NCBI GenBank assembly: GCA_963558655.1
Contig: CAUWHJ010000001.1
Location: 62,001 to 126,000 of the forward strand
Source: UMGS1590 sp963558655
Lineage (GTDB): Bacteria; Bacillota; Peptococcia; Peptococcales; Peptococcaceae
Direction of reading: 5' to 3'
Length of the DNA: 64,000 bases
Positions 34,322-41,944 of the stretch are shown here, piece after piece (positions within the stretch are counted from its first letter, which is position 1; the number at the start of each line of letters is the position of its first letter). Both the position numbers and the translations under genes were made by a program. Below the pieces are notes generated by a model, which was given only the letters and a program-made list of their open reading frames with translations, searched no databases and was not told the origin of the DNA.

Positions 34322-34711
34322 ATGAATGAAACCATAAAAGCGCTGATAGCGCAGGCAGATCGGGCGATTCGCGAGGAACGTTTTGACGATCTCATGGATT
34401 TTTACACCGACGACGCTGTGTTGGTGGTGCGCCCAGGCGTGACCGTGCAAGGAAAAGCGGCGATTAAAGAAGCGTTTGTGAAAATTGCTGCTTATTTTCA
34501 AAATGATTTGGTGCCGACGCAAGGCAATATGACCATGCTGGAAGCCGGCGACACCGTGTTGGTGTTGTCGCAGACTTTGCTGGATGCGCCGAACAAAGAA
34601 ACATCGGCTTACAGCATGGAGCGCAGAGCCACTTATGTGTACCGTAAGGTAGAGGGAAAATGGCTTTGTGCGATTGACAATTCCTATGGCACAACGCTGC
34701 TGGACGATTGA
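34322..34711 (+). CDS. SnoaL-like/NTF2-family protein
   Basis: The 129-residue protein has the DUF4440/SnoaL polyketide-cyclase-like layout: an N-terminal helix pair (ALIAQADRAIREERFDDLMD), FYTDDAVLVVRPGVTVQGKAAIKE and a C-terminal sheet (RRATYVYRKVEGKWLCAIDNS). NTF2-like proteins of this type bind small molecules or act as ketosteroid isomerase-like enzymes; the substrate here is unknown. GGAGGGAAGCG precedes the ATG. Terminator follows. Confidence 0.8.
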   Translation: MNETIKALIAQADRAIREERFDDLMDFYTDDAVLVVRPGVTVQGKAAIKEAFVKIAAYFQNDLVPTQGNMTMLEAGDTVLVLSQTLLDAPNKETSAYSMERRATYVYRKVEGKWLCAIDNSYGTTLLDD

Positions 34712-34724
34712 GACGTTGTGTGAC

Positions 34725-34750
34725 AGCCCGTTATCAGACGGGCTTTTTTT
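34725..34750 (+). terminator. Intrinsic terminator after the SnoaL-like gene
   Basis: AGCCCGT and ACGGGCT around a 6-base loop, followed by seven Ts. Confidence 0.85.
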
Positions 34751-34757
34751 GCGCACA

Positions 34758-34786
34758 TTGACAAACGAACAGTGTTCGTTTATGAT
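34758..34786 (+). promoter_or_regulatory. Promoter of the TetR-MATE operon
   Basis: TTGACA (34758-34763), 17-base spacer, TATGAT (34781-34786). The spacer is almost wholly occupied by a 19-bp palindrome. Confidence 0.85.
34763..34781. promoter_or_regulatory. TetR operator 1, inside the promoter spacer
   Basis: A perfect 19-bp palindrome (AAACGAACA, central G, TGTTCGTTT) between -35 and -10. Shares core AACA-N-TGTT with operator 2. Confidence 0.75.
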
Positions 34787-34788
34787 TA

Positions 34789-34805
34789 AACTAACATTGT
34801 TAGTT
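34789..34805. promoter_or_regulatory. TetR operator 2, at the transcription start
   Basis: A perfect 17-bp palindrome (AACTAACA, central T, TGTTAGTT) just after the -10, ending in the ribosome site region. Two related palindromes 26 bases apart centre-to-centre suggest cooperative autorepression by the encoded TetR protein. Confidence 0.7.
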
Positions 34806-34819
34806 AGGAGTGGTTGCCG

Positions 34820-35422
34820 ATGAAGAAAGGCTTAACAAAAGATGGCATTGTGCAGACAGCGGTGGTGATGATTGCCGAGAAGGGCTGGGAAACCTTTTCG
34901 TTACGTGAATTAGCGGCACGTTTAGCGGTGCGGCCGGCGTCGCTCTATAATCATGTGGAAAATGTTGATGATCTTTACACGTCGGTGGCAACGCTTGTCA
35001 TGGGCGAACTGGCAGCGCAGCTTGAGAGGGCAGTGGCTGGTAAAGAGGGCGATGCGGCGGTGCGTGCGCTGGCGGAGGCTTACTATCGTTATGGCAAAGA
35101 AAATCCAGAGCTGTATAAAACCATCATTGCCATGCGTATGAAAGAGGGCGCTGCACTGCATGATGCCTTTGGTGACATTTTGCAGCCCTTTTATGCAGCA
35201 CTTGCCGCCTATCATCTCAGCGACGAACAGTGCGTGAGTATGCACCGTATGCTGCGTAGTTTGGTGCATGGCTATTTAATGCTGGAAGAGGCAGGTTATT
35301 TCACCAAACCAACACTTTCCACCGCTGCCTCTTTCGCACAAGCCGTGCAGTGTTACATTGATGGGCTGCATGCCGCAGCGGCGCACAGGGAAGGAGGGCA
35401 GGCAGATGAGCGTGCAGAATGA
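34820..35422 (+). CDS. TetR/AcrR family regulator (TetR_C / WHG-type)
   Basis: The 200-residue protein has HTH DGIVQTAVVMIAEKGWETFS and LREL-AARLAVRPASLYNHVEN, then a helical ligand domain with a WHG-type signature region (YLMLEEAGYF). ATG 34820 follows AGGAG by 9 bases; the TTG 6 bases upstream is less likely. It heads an operon with a MATE efflux gene whose start overlaps by 17 bases, and two palindromes overlap its promoter, so it almost certainly represses this operon. Confidence 0.9.
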   Translation: MKKGLTKDGIVQTAVVMIAEKGWETFSLRELAARLAVRPASLYNHVENVDDLYTSVATLVMGELAAQLERAVAGKEGDAAVRALAEAYYRYGKENPELYKTIIAMRMKEGAALHDAFGDILQPFYAALAAYHLSDEQCVSMHRMLRSLVHGYLMLEEAGYFTKPTLSTAASFAQAVQCYIDGLHAAAAHREGGQADERAE

Positions 35423-36767
35423 TTTCTCTGTTGGCAGCATTCCGCGCCACATTATTGACCTTGCCATTCCAATGACGCTGGCGCAGCTTGTGCAGATGGC
35501 ATACAATCTTGTTGACCGCATCTACATTGGCCATTTGCCGGGCACGTCCTCCATGGCGCTCACCGGGCTTGGTCTAACGTTTCCAATCATCACCATCATC
35601 ATGGCGTGCACCAACCTTTTCGGCACCGGCGGCATGGCACTTTATTCCATTGCGCGCGGCAAACAGGACGAAGCGGCCGAGCGGCGTTACATGGAAAATA
35701 CCTTCATCATGCTTTGTGCCACCTCGTTGTTTGTGATGCTGTTGGGTTATGTATTCATGAAGCCAATTCTTTATCTCTTTGGTGCCAGCGATGTCACCTA
35801 TCCATACAGCGCCGAGTATTTACGCATCTATCTCATTGGTACGCCGCTGGTTATGCTTGCCACAGGAATGAATGGTTTTATCAACGCACAGGGGTATGCC
35901 CGCACCGGTATGTGCACCATTCTCATTGGTGCGGTGATTAACATCATTCTCGACCCAATTTTTATCTTTGTGTTTGATCTGGGCATTGCCGGTGCTGCTG
36001 TTGCCACCATCATCAGCCAGTGCATCTCTGTGATTTGGGTCATGACCTTTCTTTGCGGGCGCAAATCGCTGACGCGGCTGCGTGTACATCAGGCGCGCTT
36101 TGATGGCGGTGCTGTAAAACAAATCACCAAACTGGGCGTGGCAGGTTTTGTCATGCAAGCCACCAATGGGATTGTGCAAGTGGCAGCCAACAATATGCTC
36201 GGTATCTATGGCGGCGATATTTACATCGGCATCATGACGGTGGTCAATAGCGTGCGCGATGTTGTCACGTTGCCATTGCATGGTTTCACCAATGCAGCAC
36301 AGCCGGTTATCGGCTACAATTTCGGTGCGCGAAAATATTTGCGGATTCGCCAGGTGATTCGCTTCACCACGCCGGTTACAGTGTGCTACATGCTTGTGTG
36401 CTGGGGGATTATCTTCCTTTTGCCGGCACCCATTATGCACGTTTTTAACTCTGACCCCGAACTGCTCGCCAAAGGCGTGCCCATGATGCACATTTTCTTT
36501 TTTGGCTTTTTCTTTATGGCGTTTCAGTCTGTCGGGCAAAGCACCTTCGTTGGTCTTGGCAAAAGCAAACAGGCGACTTTTTTCTCCCTTTTTCGCAAGG
36601 TCATCATCGTGGTGCCACTAACACTCCTTTTGCCGCGCATTGATGGCCTGGGCGTGGCTGGTGTGTTCCTCGCCGAGCCGATTTCCAATCTCGTTGGCGG
36701 GCTTTGCTGTTACCTCACCATGCTCTGGACGGTGCGCCGTCTCGGTAGAGAACAGCAGCTTGCTTAA
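35406..36767 (+). CDS. MATE family efflux transporter
   Basis: The 453-residue protein has about twelve spans and MATE-family features: FSVGSIPRHIIDLAIPMTLAQ at the N-terminus, VDRIYIGHL, GTGGMALYSIARGK, NAAQPVIGYNFGARK and GQSTFVGLGKSKQAT. ATG 35406 (GGAAGGAGGG) is used; upstream in-frame starts lie in the tetR gene. It probably exports cationic drugs or related compounds by Na+ or H+ antiport, under control of the co-transcribed TetR protein. Confidence 0.92.
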   Translation: MSVQNDFSVGSIPRHIIDLAIPMTLAQLVQMAYNLVDRIYIGHLPGTSSMALTGLGLTFPIITIIMACTNLFGTGGMALYSIARGKQDEAAERRYMENTFIMLCATSLFVMLLGYVFMKPILYLFGASDVTYPYSAEYLRIYLIGTPLVMLATGMNGFINAQGYARTGMCTILIGAVINIILDPIFIFVFDLGIAGAAVATIISQCISVIWVMTFLCGRKSLTRLRVHQARFDGGAVKQITKLGVAGFVMQATNGIVQVAANNMLGIYGGDIYIGIMTVVNSVRDVVTLPLHGFTNAAQPVIGYNFGARKYLRIRQVIRFTTPVTVCYMLVCWGIIFLLPAPIMHVFNSDPELLAKGVPMMHIFFFGFFFMAFQSVGQSTFVGLGKSKQATFFSLFRKVIIVVPLTLLLPRIDGLGVAGVFLAEPISNLVGGLCCYLTMLWTVRRLGREQQLA

Positions 36768-36773
36768 TCATAG

Positions 36774-36816
36774 AAAAACGTATGTCACTCTTTTTACGAT
36801 GGACATACGTTTTTTT
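36774..36816 (+). terminator. Intrinsic terminator after the MATE gene
   Basis: AAAACGTATGTC and GACATACGTTTT separated by a 15-base loop; T-run follows. Confidence 0.8.
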
Positions 36817-36817
36817 G

Positions 36818-36846
36818 TTGACGTCGTCGCTCCCTTGCAATACAAT
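36818..36846 (+). promoter_or_regulatory. Promoter of the PadR/paralogue-array operon
   Basis: TTGACG (36818-36823), 17-base spacer, TACAAT (36841-36846). Confidence 0.75.
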
Positions 36847-36847
36847 A

Positions 36848-36861
36848 TAGTTAGAGAACTA
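36848..36861. promoter_or_regulatory. Short palindrome downstream of the -10
   Basis: TAGTT-AGAG-AACTA, a 14-bp palindrome at the expected start site; candidate PadR operator. Confidence 0.5.
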
Positions 36862-36892
36862 CTTTGCTTTACAAGATACTGGAGGTGATTAT

Positions 36893-37273
36893 GTGATACC
36901 ATCACAAATGCTCAAAGGCGTGCTTGAAGGTTCGGTGCTTGCCATCATTGCCGAGGAAGAAACTTACGGCTACGAAATTTCGCAAGCACTTGAGCGCTAC
37001 GGTTTTGGCAAAATCACCGAAGGCACCATCTATCCCCTGCTCTTGCGGCTGGAGAAAAACGGTGCGCTGGAAGCTGTTTTTCGTGCATCCAGCCAGGGGC
37101 CAAAACGAAAATATTACCACCTCACTGACAAAGGGCGTGCCGAGCTTGCACAGTTTGTGGAGGATTTCAGAGAAATGGCTGCTGCCGTTCAGGCACTATT
37201 GGCAGAGGAAGAACACGGCAATCATGAAGAGAAGAATGAAAAGAACGAGGGAAAGAAAGGTGATGAGACATGA
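36893..37273 (+). CDS. PadR-family transcriptional regulator
   Basis: The 126-residue protein has the PadR winged helix (LEGSVLAIIAEEETYGYEISQ, ITEGTIYPLLLRLEKNG, RKYYHLTDKGRAELAQF) and a C-terminal helix with an unusual Lys/Glu-rich tail (EKNEKNEGKK). It starts at GTG after GGAGGTGATT and overlaps the first paralogue gene by 4 bases. As leader of the six-gene paralogue array it is the likely local repressor. Confidence 0.9.
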   Translation: MIPSQMLKGVLEGSVLAIIAEEETYGYEISQALERYGFGKITEGTIYPLLLRLEKNGALEAVFRASSQGPKRKYYHLTDKGRAELAQFVEDFREMAAAVQALLAEEEHGNHEEKNEKNEGKKGDET

Positions 37274-37923
37274 CAGACCGCAGAACCTTATTTGCAGATA
37301 TTGAAGCGCAAGAAGCACAACTGAACAGTGCCAATAAAAAAGTCATGGCACAGATTAGTGATTATCTGGAAACGGCACCTATCAGCCGAGTACAAGTCGC
37401 AAACGTGCGCCGCGACCTGGGCGCCATGCTCTTAGACGGACAAAAGCGCGGCCAATCTGCTAAAGACATCATCGGTGACAATGTGCAAGCCATTTGCGAT
37501 GATGCCATCAATGCCCTGCCAAAGCAGCGGCTGGACGCCATCTTGCCGAGCGCATGGGTGGTGGTTACAACGCTCTGGGGATTTTTTGCCATCAGCTATC
37601 TGCTCCATCTGCCGGCATTGCTGCGCGATGGCAATGCACTTTATGTGCCCTTTAATATGCGTACCGTGGCAAACGTGCTCATCATTCTCATTATCATTCG
37701 TGGCTGGGGCTGGTTGCAAAAACGCCGCCGTTTTCAACATGGCTGGCGTGCATGGCTCGTGCCCATCGTGCTCTTGTTTTTGCTGGCAAGCGGTCTTGGC
37801 ATCATCGTTGGACAATTTTGGCCGCAGGGCGAATGGAAAATGCACGTGGCATTGTTTGCAGTTTTTGGGCTTGTGCCCTATGGTATGTGGAAACTCATGC
37901 GGCGAAGAATGGATCGGGAATAG
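37270..37923 (+). CDS. DUF1048/DUF1129-like membrane protein, array member 1
   Basis: The 217-residue protein has an ~85-residue cytoplasmic helical N-terminus (VMAQISDYLETAPISRVQ, RRDLGAMLLDGQKRGQS, GDN-QAICDDAINALP) resembling DUF1048/DUF1700-type domains, followed by four hydrophobic spans and a basic end (MRRRMDRE). The same plan recurs in the next five genes. The ATG overlaps padR's stop by 4 bases. Function unknown; PadR control and membrane location suggest envelope or stress-related sensing. Confidence 0.65.
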   Translation: MTDRRTLFADIEAQEAQLNSANKKVMAQISDYLETAPISRVQVANVRRDLGAMLLDGQKRGQSAKDIIGDNVQAICDDAINALPKQRLDAILPSAWVVVTTLWGFFAISYLLHLPALLRDGNALYVPFNMRTVANVLIILIIIRGWGWLQKRRRFQHGWRAWLVPIVLLFLLASGLGIIVGQFWPQGEWKMHVALFAVFGLVPYGMWKLMRRRMDRE

Positions 37924-37934
37924 GGGCGATCATC

Positions 37935-38582
37935 ATGGACAAGCGAACCCGACAATTACACAGAGAAAATCAGAAAATGAAATGGGAATTGAACGAAGCC
38001 AATGCGTATTTGATGCAGCACATTTCTGAATATCTTAAAACAAAGCCCATCAGCCGTTATCAGCAGGAACAAGTGTGGCGTGATGTGGCGTTGATGCTTC
38101 TTGATGGCCAGCAGCGCGGCCGTCATGGTCAAGAGGTATTGGGCGATGATATGGGAGCGTTTTGCGATGCGGTTATTGCAGCGCTTCCGGAAATGACGGA
38201 AACAGAAAAGAAACGCAATACGCTTAGAGTCATATTGTTGGTTGCTTTTGTGGTTGTATTGGCAGAATTTTTGCTCATTGCGCTCAATCAATATGCGCTC
38301 ATTAAAAGTTATCAGCTAATTTCTATTAGTACGGGCAGATTGATAAGTATGCTTTTAATACTGGGCGTGTTCCTTTTCTTTGAAATAGTGTGGAGTAAGC
38401 AAAGAACTTACGATGGCCTAACAGGAAAGGAATTAGCAGTTATGCTTGTTTGTATCTTCGTGTGTAATATACCGGCACGGATATGGACAGCGCCATTGTT
38501 CGATTTGCCGCTGTGGCTTGTTGTTTGCATTATTGGCGTGTTGGGCGCAGCATGGCTGATTGCTGATGCAAAAACAGACTAA
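37935..38582 (+). CDS. DUF1048/DUF1129-like membrane protein, array member 2
   Basis: The 215-residue product starts at ATG 37935; longer frames overlap the previous gene. N-terminal RTRQLHRENQKMKWELNEA coiled-coil-like helix, then YQQEQVWRDVALMLLDGQ and GDDMGAFCDAVIAALP align with other members. Four spans follow (~85-215), ending PLWLVVCIIGVLGAAWLIAD. The C-terminal span shares AAWLIxDA with members 3 and 4. The ribosome site (AGGGGCG) is weaker than in later genes. Confidence 0.65.
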   Translation: MDKRTRQLHRENQKMKWELNEANAYLMQHISEYLKTKPISRYQQEQVWRDVALMLLDGQQRGRHGQEVLGDDMGAFCDAVIAALPEMTETEKKRNTLRVILLVAFVVVLAEFLLIALNQYALIKSYQLISISTGRLISMLLILGVFLFFEIVWSKQRTYDGLTGKELAVMLVCIFVCNIPARIWTAPLFDLPLWLVVCIIGVLGAAWLIADAKTD

Positions 38583-38759
38583 AGGAGGTGTCATCATGAA
38601 CAGGCGCACACGACAACTGCTTAGAGAGAATAAAAAGCTCATCGACCAACTCACCTGGTCGGATCAGGTCGAGGTGGAACATGTCGTGGATTACCTGAAA
38701 ACGACAACCTTGAGCAATTATGAACGCGAAATGGTGCGGCGCGACTTGCTTTTGATGGT
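38575..38759 (+). repeat. 185-bp perfect direct repeat, copy 1
   Basis: Bases 38575-38759 are identical to 39263-39447 (offset 688). The repeat spans the ribosome site and first third of array members 3 and 4. Confidence 0.95.
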
Positions 38760-39270
38760 GATAGAAGGCCATGTGCATGGTGAAAATGCCAAGCAGGTAC
38801 TGGGCGATGACCCACTGGCGCTTTGCGAAGCCATTGTTTCAGCATTGCCTAAGCCTACGGCGAAAGAATGGGTGTTGCGTATCGCTCGTTCACTGGCGGG
38901 CCTAGCGTGTATTTGGATGACTTTTATATTAGTAATCATTCATAATTGGTTGGGCGGCTGGCATTGGGGACAGCTTCCGGAAGGCATGATACAGCTGCGG
39001 TATGTGGATGTGCTCTTTATCTTTGTGATGGGTGTTGCCGGGGAGTTTTATAGGCTGTATGTGAATCAACGCACGTGGGAACGTCGTCCTGTTACAGCGG
39101 GAATATGTCTTGCACTGTATATCATTGTAATGTTTGTGCTACTTTTTAGCATGAATTTTTCATCAATTCTTCAGTTGGGCGGTTATTGGTTGATGCCGCG
39201 CACGGCAGGCATTGCCATAGCTGTGGCAAGCGGCGTGGCATGGCTGATTCTGAATGTGTTGGCAGACTAA
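38596..39270 (+). CDS. DUF1048/DUF1129-like membrane protein, array member 3
   Basis: The 224-residue protein begins MNRRTRQLLRENKKLIDQLT, then NYEREMVRRDLLLMVIEG, GDDPLALCEAIVSALPKP, and four spans. Bases 38575-38759 (its ribosome site and first ~55 codons) are identical to 39263-39447 in member 4, and identity stays high up to ~38875. The stop of member 2 and this gene's ribosome site form TAAAGGAGGT. Likely a recent duplication with member 4. Confidence 0.68.
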   Translation: MNRRTRQLLRENKKLIDQLTWSDQVEVEHVVDYLKTTTLSNYEREMVRRDLLLMVIEGHVHGENAKQVLGDDPLALCEAIVSALPKPTAKEWVLRIARSLAGLACIWMTFILVIIHNWLGGWHWGQLPEGMIQLRYVDVLFIFVMGVAGEFYRLYVNQRTWERRPVTAGICLALYIIVMFVLLFSMNFSSILQLGGYWLMPRTAGIAIAVASGVAWLILNVLAD

Positions 39271-39447
39271 AGGAGGTGTCATCATGAACAGGCGCACACG
39301 ACAACTGCTTAGAGAGAATAAAAAGCTCATCGACCAACTCACCTGGTCGGATCAGGTCGAGGTGGAACATGTCGTGGATTACCTGAAAACGACAACCTTG
39401 AGCAATTATGAACGCGAAATGGTGCGGCGCGACTTGCTTTTGATGGT
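39263..39447 (+). repeat. 185-bp perfect direct repeat, copy 2
   Basis: Identical partner of 38575-38759; begins at CAGACT before the stop of member 3. Recent duplication or gene conversion. Confidence 0.95.
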
Positions 39448-39955
39448 ACTGGAGGGCTGCACGCATGGCAAAGACGCCAAGCAGGTGCTGGGCGATGACC
39501 CGCTGGCGCTTTGCGAAGCCATTGTTTCAGCATTGCCCAAGCCTACGGCGAAAGAATGGGCAGTGCGCCTCGCTCGTTCACTGGCGAGTGTGGCGTGTAT
39601 TTGGATGGCTGTTTTGCTGGTAGCTAATAGCTGGTTGGATGGTTGGTTTTGGGCGCAGCTTCCGGAAGGCATGATGCAGATGCGGTATATTGATGTGCTT
39701 TTTATCTTTATAATGGGCGTTGTGGTAGAAATTCGGAAATTATACGTTAATCAACGCACATGGAAACGCCAGCCCGTTACCGCCATGACAGGCGCTGTGC
39801 TCTATGTCGCTGTGGTAGCTGTATTTGTTCTTGGCATGAATCTGTTTTTACCGTTTCAGTTGGTTGATTATTGGTTGATTCCGCGTACGGTAGGCATTGC
39901 CATAGCTGTGGCAAGCGGTGTGATATGGCTGATATTGAACGAACTGGCGGATTAA
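39284..39955 (+). CDS. DUF1048/DUF1129-like membrane protein, array member 4
   Basis: The 223-residue product is the closest relative of member 3: identical first ~54 residues, then similar up to ~95 (GDDPLALCEAIVSALPKPTAKEW) and again at the C-terminal AIAVASGV-WLILN segment, while the middle of the membrane part has diverged (NSWLDGWFWAQLPEGMMQMR). Four spans. Gene spacing and ribosome site identical to member 3. Confidence 0.68.
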   Translation: MNRRTRQLLRENKKLIDQLTWSDQVEVEHVVDYLKTTTLSNYEREMVRRDLLLMVLEGCTHGKDAKQVLGDDPLALCEAIVSALPKPTAKEWAVRLARSLASVACIWMAVLLVANSWLDGWFWAQLPEGMMQMRYIDVLFIFIMGVVVEIRKLYVNQRTWKRQPVTAMTGAVLYVAVVAVFVLGMNLFLPFQLVDYWLIPRTVGIAIAVASGVIWLILNELAD

Positions 39956-39968
39956 AGGAGGTGCCATC

Positions 39969-40694
39969 ATGAGTAAACGTACGCGACAACTGCGTGATGA
40001 GATTTCGGATATGAACTGGCAGTTGGAGGAATCTTCTGAGCGCGCTTTGCGAAAGATGATGGAATATTTGCGGCTAAAAAATGTCAGTACGTATCAACGG
40101 TTGATGGTGCAGCGTGATCTGACACAGAGCGTACTTGAGGCACAGGCGCAGGGACGCACGCTTGATGATGTGATTGGTCGAGATTTTCATGAATTTTGTG
40201 ATAGCATCATTGCAGAATTGCCGCAACCAACTGCACAGGAACGCCGTTTGCGTATGCTGCGCGATGGCGTTGGCGGATTGGCGCTTTTATGGTTTTTGGC
40301 GTGTTTAGTGCCGTTGCTTTCGGGTTATTTAGCTTATTCTTCGAGGCCCGCCCTTTGGCAAGCGCTGAGGGAACTCGGTTACATTTCGACGGATATGCCG
40401 GTGACACCGATGCACCTCATTCTTTTGCTTGTTGGCACCATTTTCGTGGCACGCCTTTCTGTGAGTGATAAATCTAAACAAGCCGATCGGTTGTTTCGGC
40501 CACGGCGAAAAATGATGTATGCCATCTTGATGTGCGGTGCTCTGGTGTTTTTTAACTGGCTCAACGGGCGAGGGTTGATTCCAATATCAGGTTTTTTGAC
40601 ACACACGCTTGTCGTGCTACCGCTTGGCGTGAATGTAGTTGTTCAGGTGGTATTCGTGGGAGCCTTTCTTTTATTGAACGAACGGATAGACTAA
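39969..40694 (+). CDS. DUF1048/DUF1129-like membrane protein, array member 5
   Basis: The 241-residue protein begins SKRTRQLRDEISDMNWQLEE, with TYQRLMVQRDLTQSVLEAQAQ and GRDFHEFCDSIIAELPQPTA aligning to the family. Four spans follow, with a longer loop (LAYSSRPALWQALRELGY). It is the longest member. Starts after TAAAGGAGGTGCC. Function unknown. Confidence 0.65.
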   Translation: MSKRTRQLRDEISDMNWQLEESSERALRKMMEYLRLKNVSTYQRLMVQRDLTQSVLEAQAQGRTLDDVIGRDFHEFCDSIIAELPQPTAQERRLRMLRDGVGGLALLWFLACLVPLLSGYLAYSSRPALWQALRELGYISTDMPVTPMHLILLLVGTIFVARLSVSDKSKQADRLFRPRRKMMYAILMCGALVFFNWLNGRGLIPISGFLTHTLVVLPLGVNVVVQVVFVGAFLLLNERID

Positions 40695-40707
40695 AGGAGG
40701 TATTACG

Positions 40708-41352
40708 ATGAGCAAACGGACAAAAACGCTTTTGCGTGAAAATAATGCCTGGGAGAAAAAGATGTTATCGCAGGAGAACCAACAGGTGATGACAGATATT
40801 GTCGTTTATATTCGTTCGTCAGCAACCAGCGAGTATGAGCAGGAAGTGGCACGGCGCGATATTATGGCTATGTTGGCAGAAGGGCAAGTGAATGGACGCA
40901 CAGCAGCGGAGGTGATCGGATGCGATATGCAGGGCTTTTGCGATGAAGTGATTAACGCGCTGCCGCCACGCTCGGCGAAGGAACAGGTACTCGATGCATT
41001 GCGTGACGGTCTTTTGGCAGCAGTGGTGCTTGTGCTCTTATGGACCGGCAGTGGTCTGGTGGAGATGATAGCCTATGGAAATTGGCCCTATATGGCAGTC
41101 ACCGTTGGGGATGTGTTGTCGCAGGTGTTCATTTTCTTTACAGCCTTTTTTATCTTTCGCAGCATTTCGCGGCACGCTTTTGACAACAACCTGAAAGGAC
41201 TCTTTTTGCTGGTGTTTATCGTCTTGGCGCTGTCTCTCCTGGCAAGCCTTTATTTAACGCACATTCTTTTCCATATACATATTCTCCTGCTTGTGGTGCT
41301 AATGGTGCTTTGCTTCATTGGCTATAAGCTCCTCGATGCACGGGTGGATTAA
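40708..41352 (+). CDS. DUF1048/DUF1129-like membrane protein, array member 6
   Basis: The 214-residue protein begins SKRTKTLLRENNAWEKKML, then EYEQEVARRDIMAMLAEGQ, GRTAAEVIGCDMQGFCDEV and INALPPRSAKEQ align with the family, followed by four spans. The stop of member 5 and this gene's site form TAAAGGAGGTATT. It ends the array just before a terminator. The GQ-x-G-R-T-A-A-E motif is most like DUF1129/DUF1048 domains of the six. Confidence 0.65.
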   Translation: MSKRTKTLLRENNAWEKKMLSQENQQVMTDIVVYIRSSATSEYEQEVARRDIMAMLAEGQVNGRTAAEVIGCDMQGFCDEVINALPPRSAKEQVLDALRDGLLAAVVLVLLWTGSGLVEMIAYGNWPYMAVTVGDVLSQVFIFFTAFFIFRSISRHAFDNNLKGLFLLVFIVLALSLLASLYLTHILFHIHILLLVVLMVLCFIGYKLLDARVD

Positions 41353-41360
41353 CGGAAAAG

Positions 41361-41390
41361 GCCGATCGCTTTTGAAAGCGGTCGGCTTTG
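41361..41390 (+). terminator. Intrinsic terminator after the paralogue array
   Basis: GCCGATCGCTTT pairs with AAAGCGGTCGGC (one G-U) and runs into TTTGTTG. Confidence 0.75.
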
Positions 41391-41496
41391 TTGTGTTTAC
41401 GCTCTCGCAGCGTATGTCCCTTAGAGTGTTTGAAAACTGTGTGATGCTGCTGTGCGGAACAAATCATCGGCTGTGCAACATTTTTTTATTTTCTTA

Positions 41497-41525
41497 TTGA
41501 CAACCGTATTGCACCGCCTTATACT
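41497..41525 (+). promoter_or_regulatory. Promoter of the GntR-ABC operon
   Basis: TTGACA (41497-41502), 17-base spacer, TATACT (41520-41525). Confidence 0.85.
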
Positions 41526-41557
41526 GTATATATCGAAGCAATACAGTATAAGGCGGT
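41513..41557. promoter_or_regulatory. 45-bp GntR (YtrA-type) operator with 17-bp perfect arms
   Basis: Left arm 41513-41529 (ACCGCCTTATACTGTAT) and its exact complement 41541-41557 flank an 11-base spacer. It covers the -10, start site and ribosome site region, so binding would block initiation. Confidence 0.85.
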
Positions 41558-41563
41558 GGATAT

Positions 41564-41944
41564 ATGCAGATATCTGTCAGTAATAAAGCGAGCCGGCCGC
41601 TCTATGAACAGATTGTGTCGCAGATTAAGGCGCAGATTATGAGCGGCGAGTTACAAGCCGGTGAGGCGCTGCCTTCCATTCGCGGTTTGGCGAAGTCGCT
41701 GCATATCAGCGTGTTGACGGTGCAGAAGGCCTATGATGCGTTGCAGCAGGAAGGCTTTATTGAAACAACCGCGGGCAAGGGCTGCTATGTGTCGGCACAG
41801 AATCAGGATTTTTATTTGGAAGAACAGCAAAAACGCATTGAAGAACATTTTACCGAGGCGATTGAGATTGCCCGCGAGAGCGGCATTGATCTTGAACATC
41901 TCATCAGTCTTTTGACACTGCTCTATGAGGAGGATGAATCATGA
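41564..41944 (+). CDS. GntR-family (YtrA subfamily) regulator
   Basis: The 126-residue protein has the GntR HTH: RPLYEQIVSQIKAQIMSGEL, GEALPSIRGLAKSLHISVLT and VQKAYDALQQEGFIETTAGKG. A short C-terminal helix pair replaces the effector domain, as in YtrA. YtrA-type repressors usually control adjacent ABC genes and respond to cell-wall antibiotics. It overlaps the ABC ATPase start (ATGATG at 41941), and the strong palindrome precedes it. Confidence 0.93.
   Translation: MQISVSNKASRPLYEQIVSQIKAQIMSGELQAGEALPSIRGLAKSLHISVLTVQKAYDALQQEGFIETTAGKGCYVSAQNQDFYLEEQQKRIEEHFTEAIEIARESGIDLEHLISLLTLLYEEDES

Noticed and set aside
36893..41352. The regularly spaced repeats as a CRISPR array
   Set aside because: The repeats are homologous coding genes of about 680 bp with coding frames, not short direct repeats with unique spacers.
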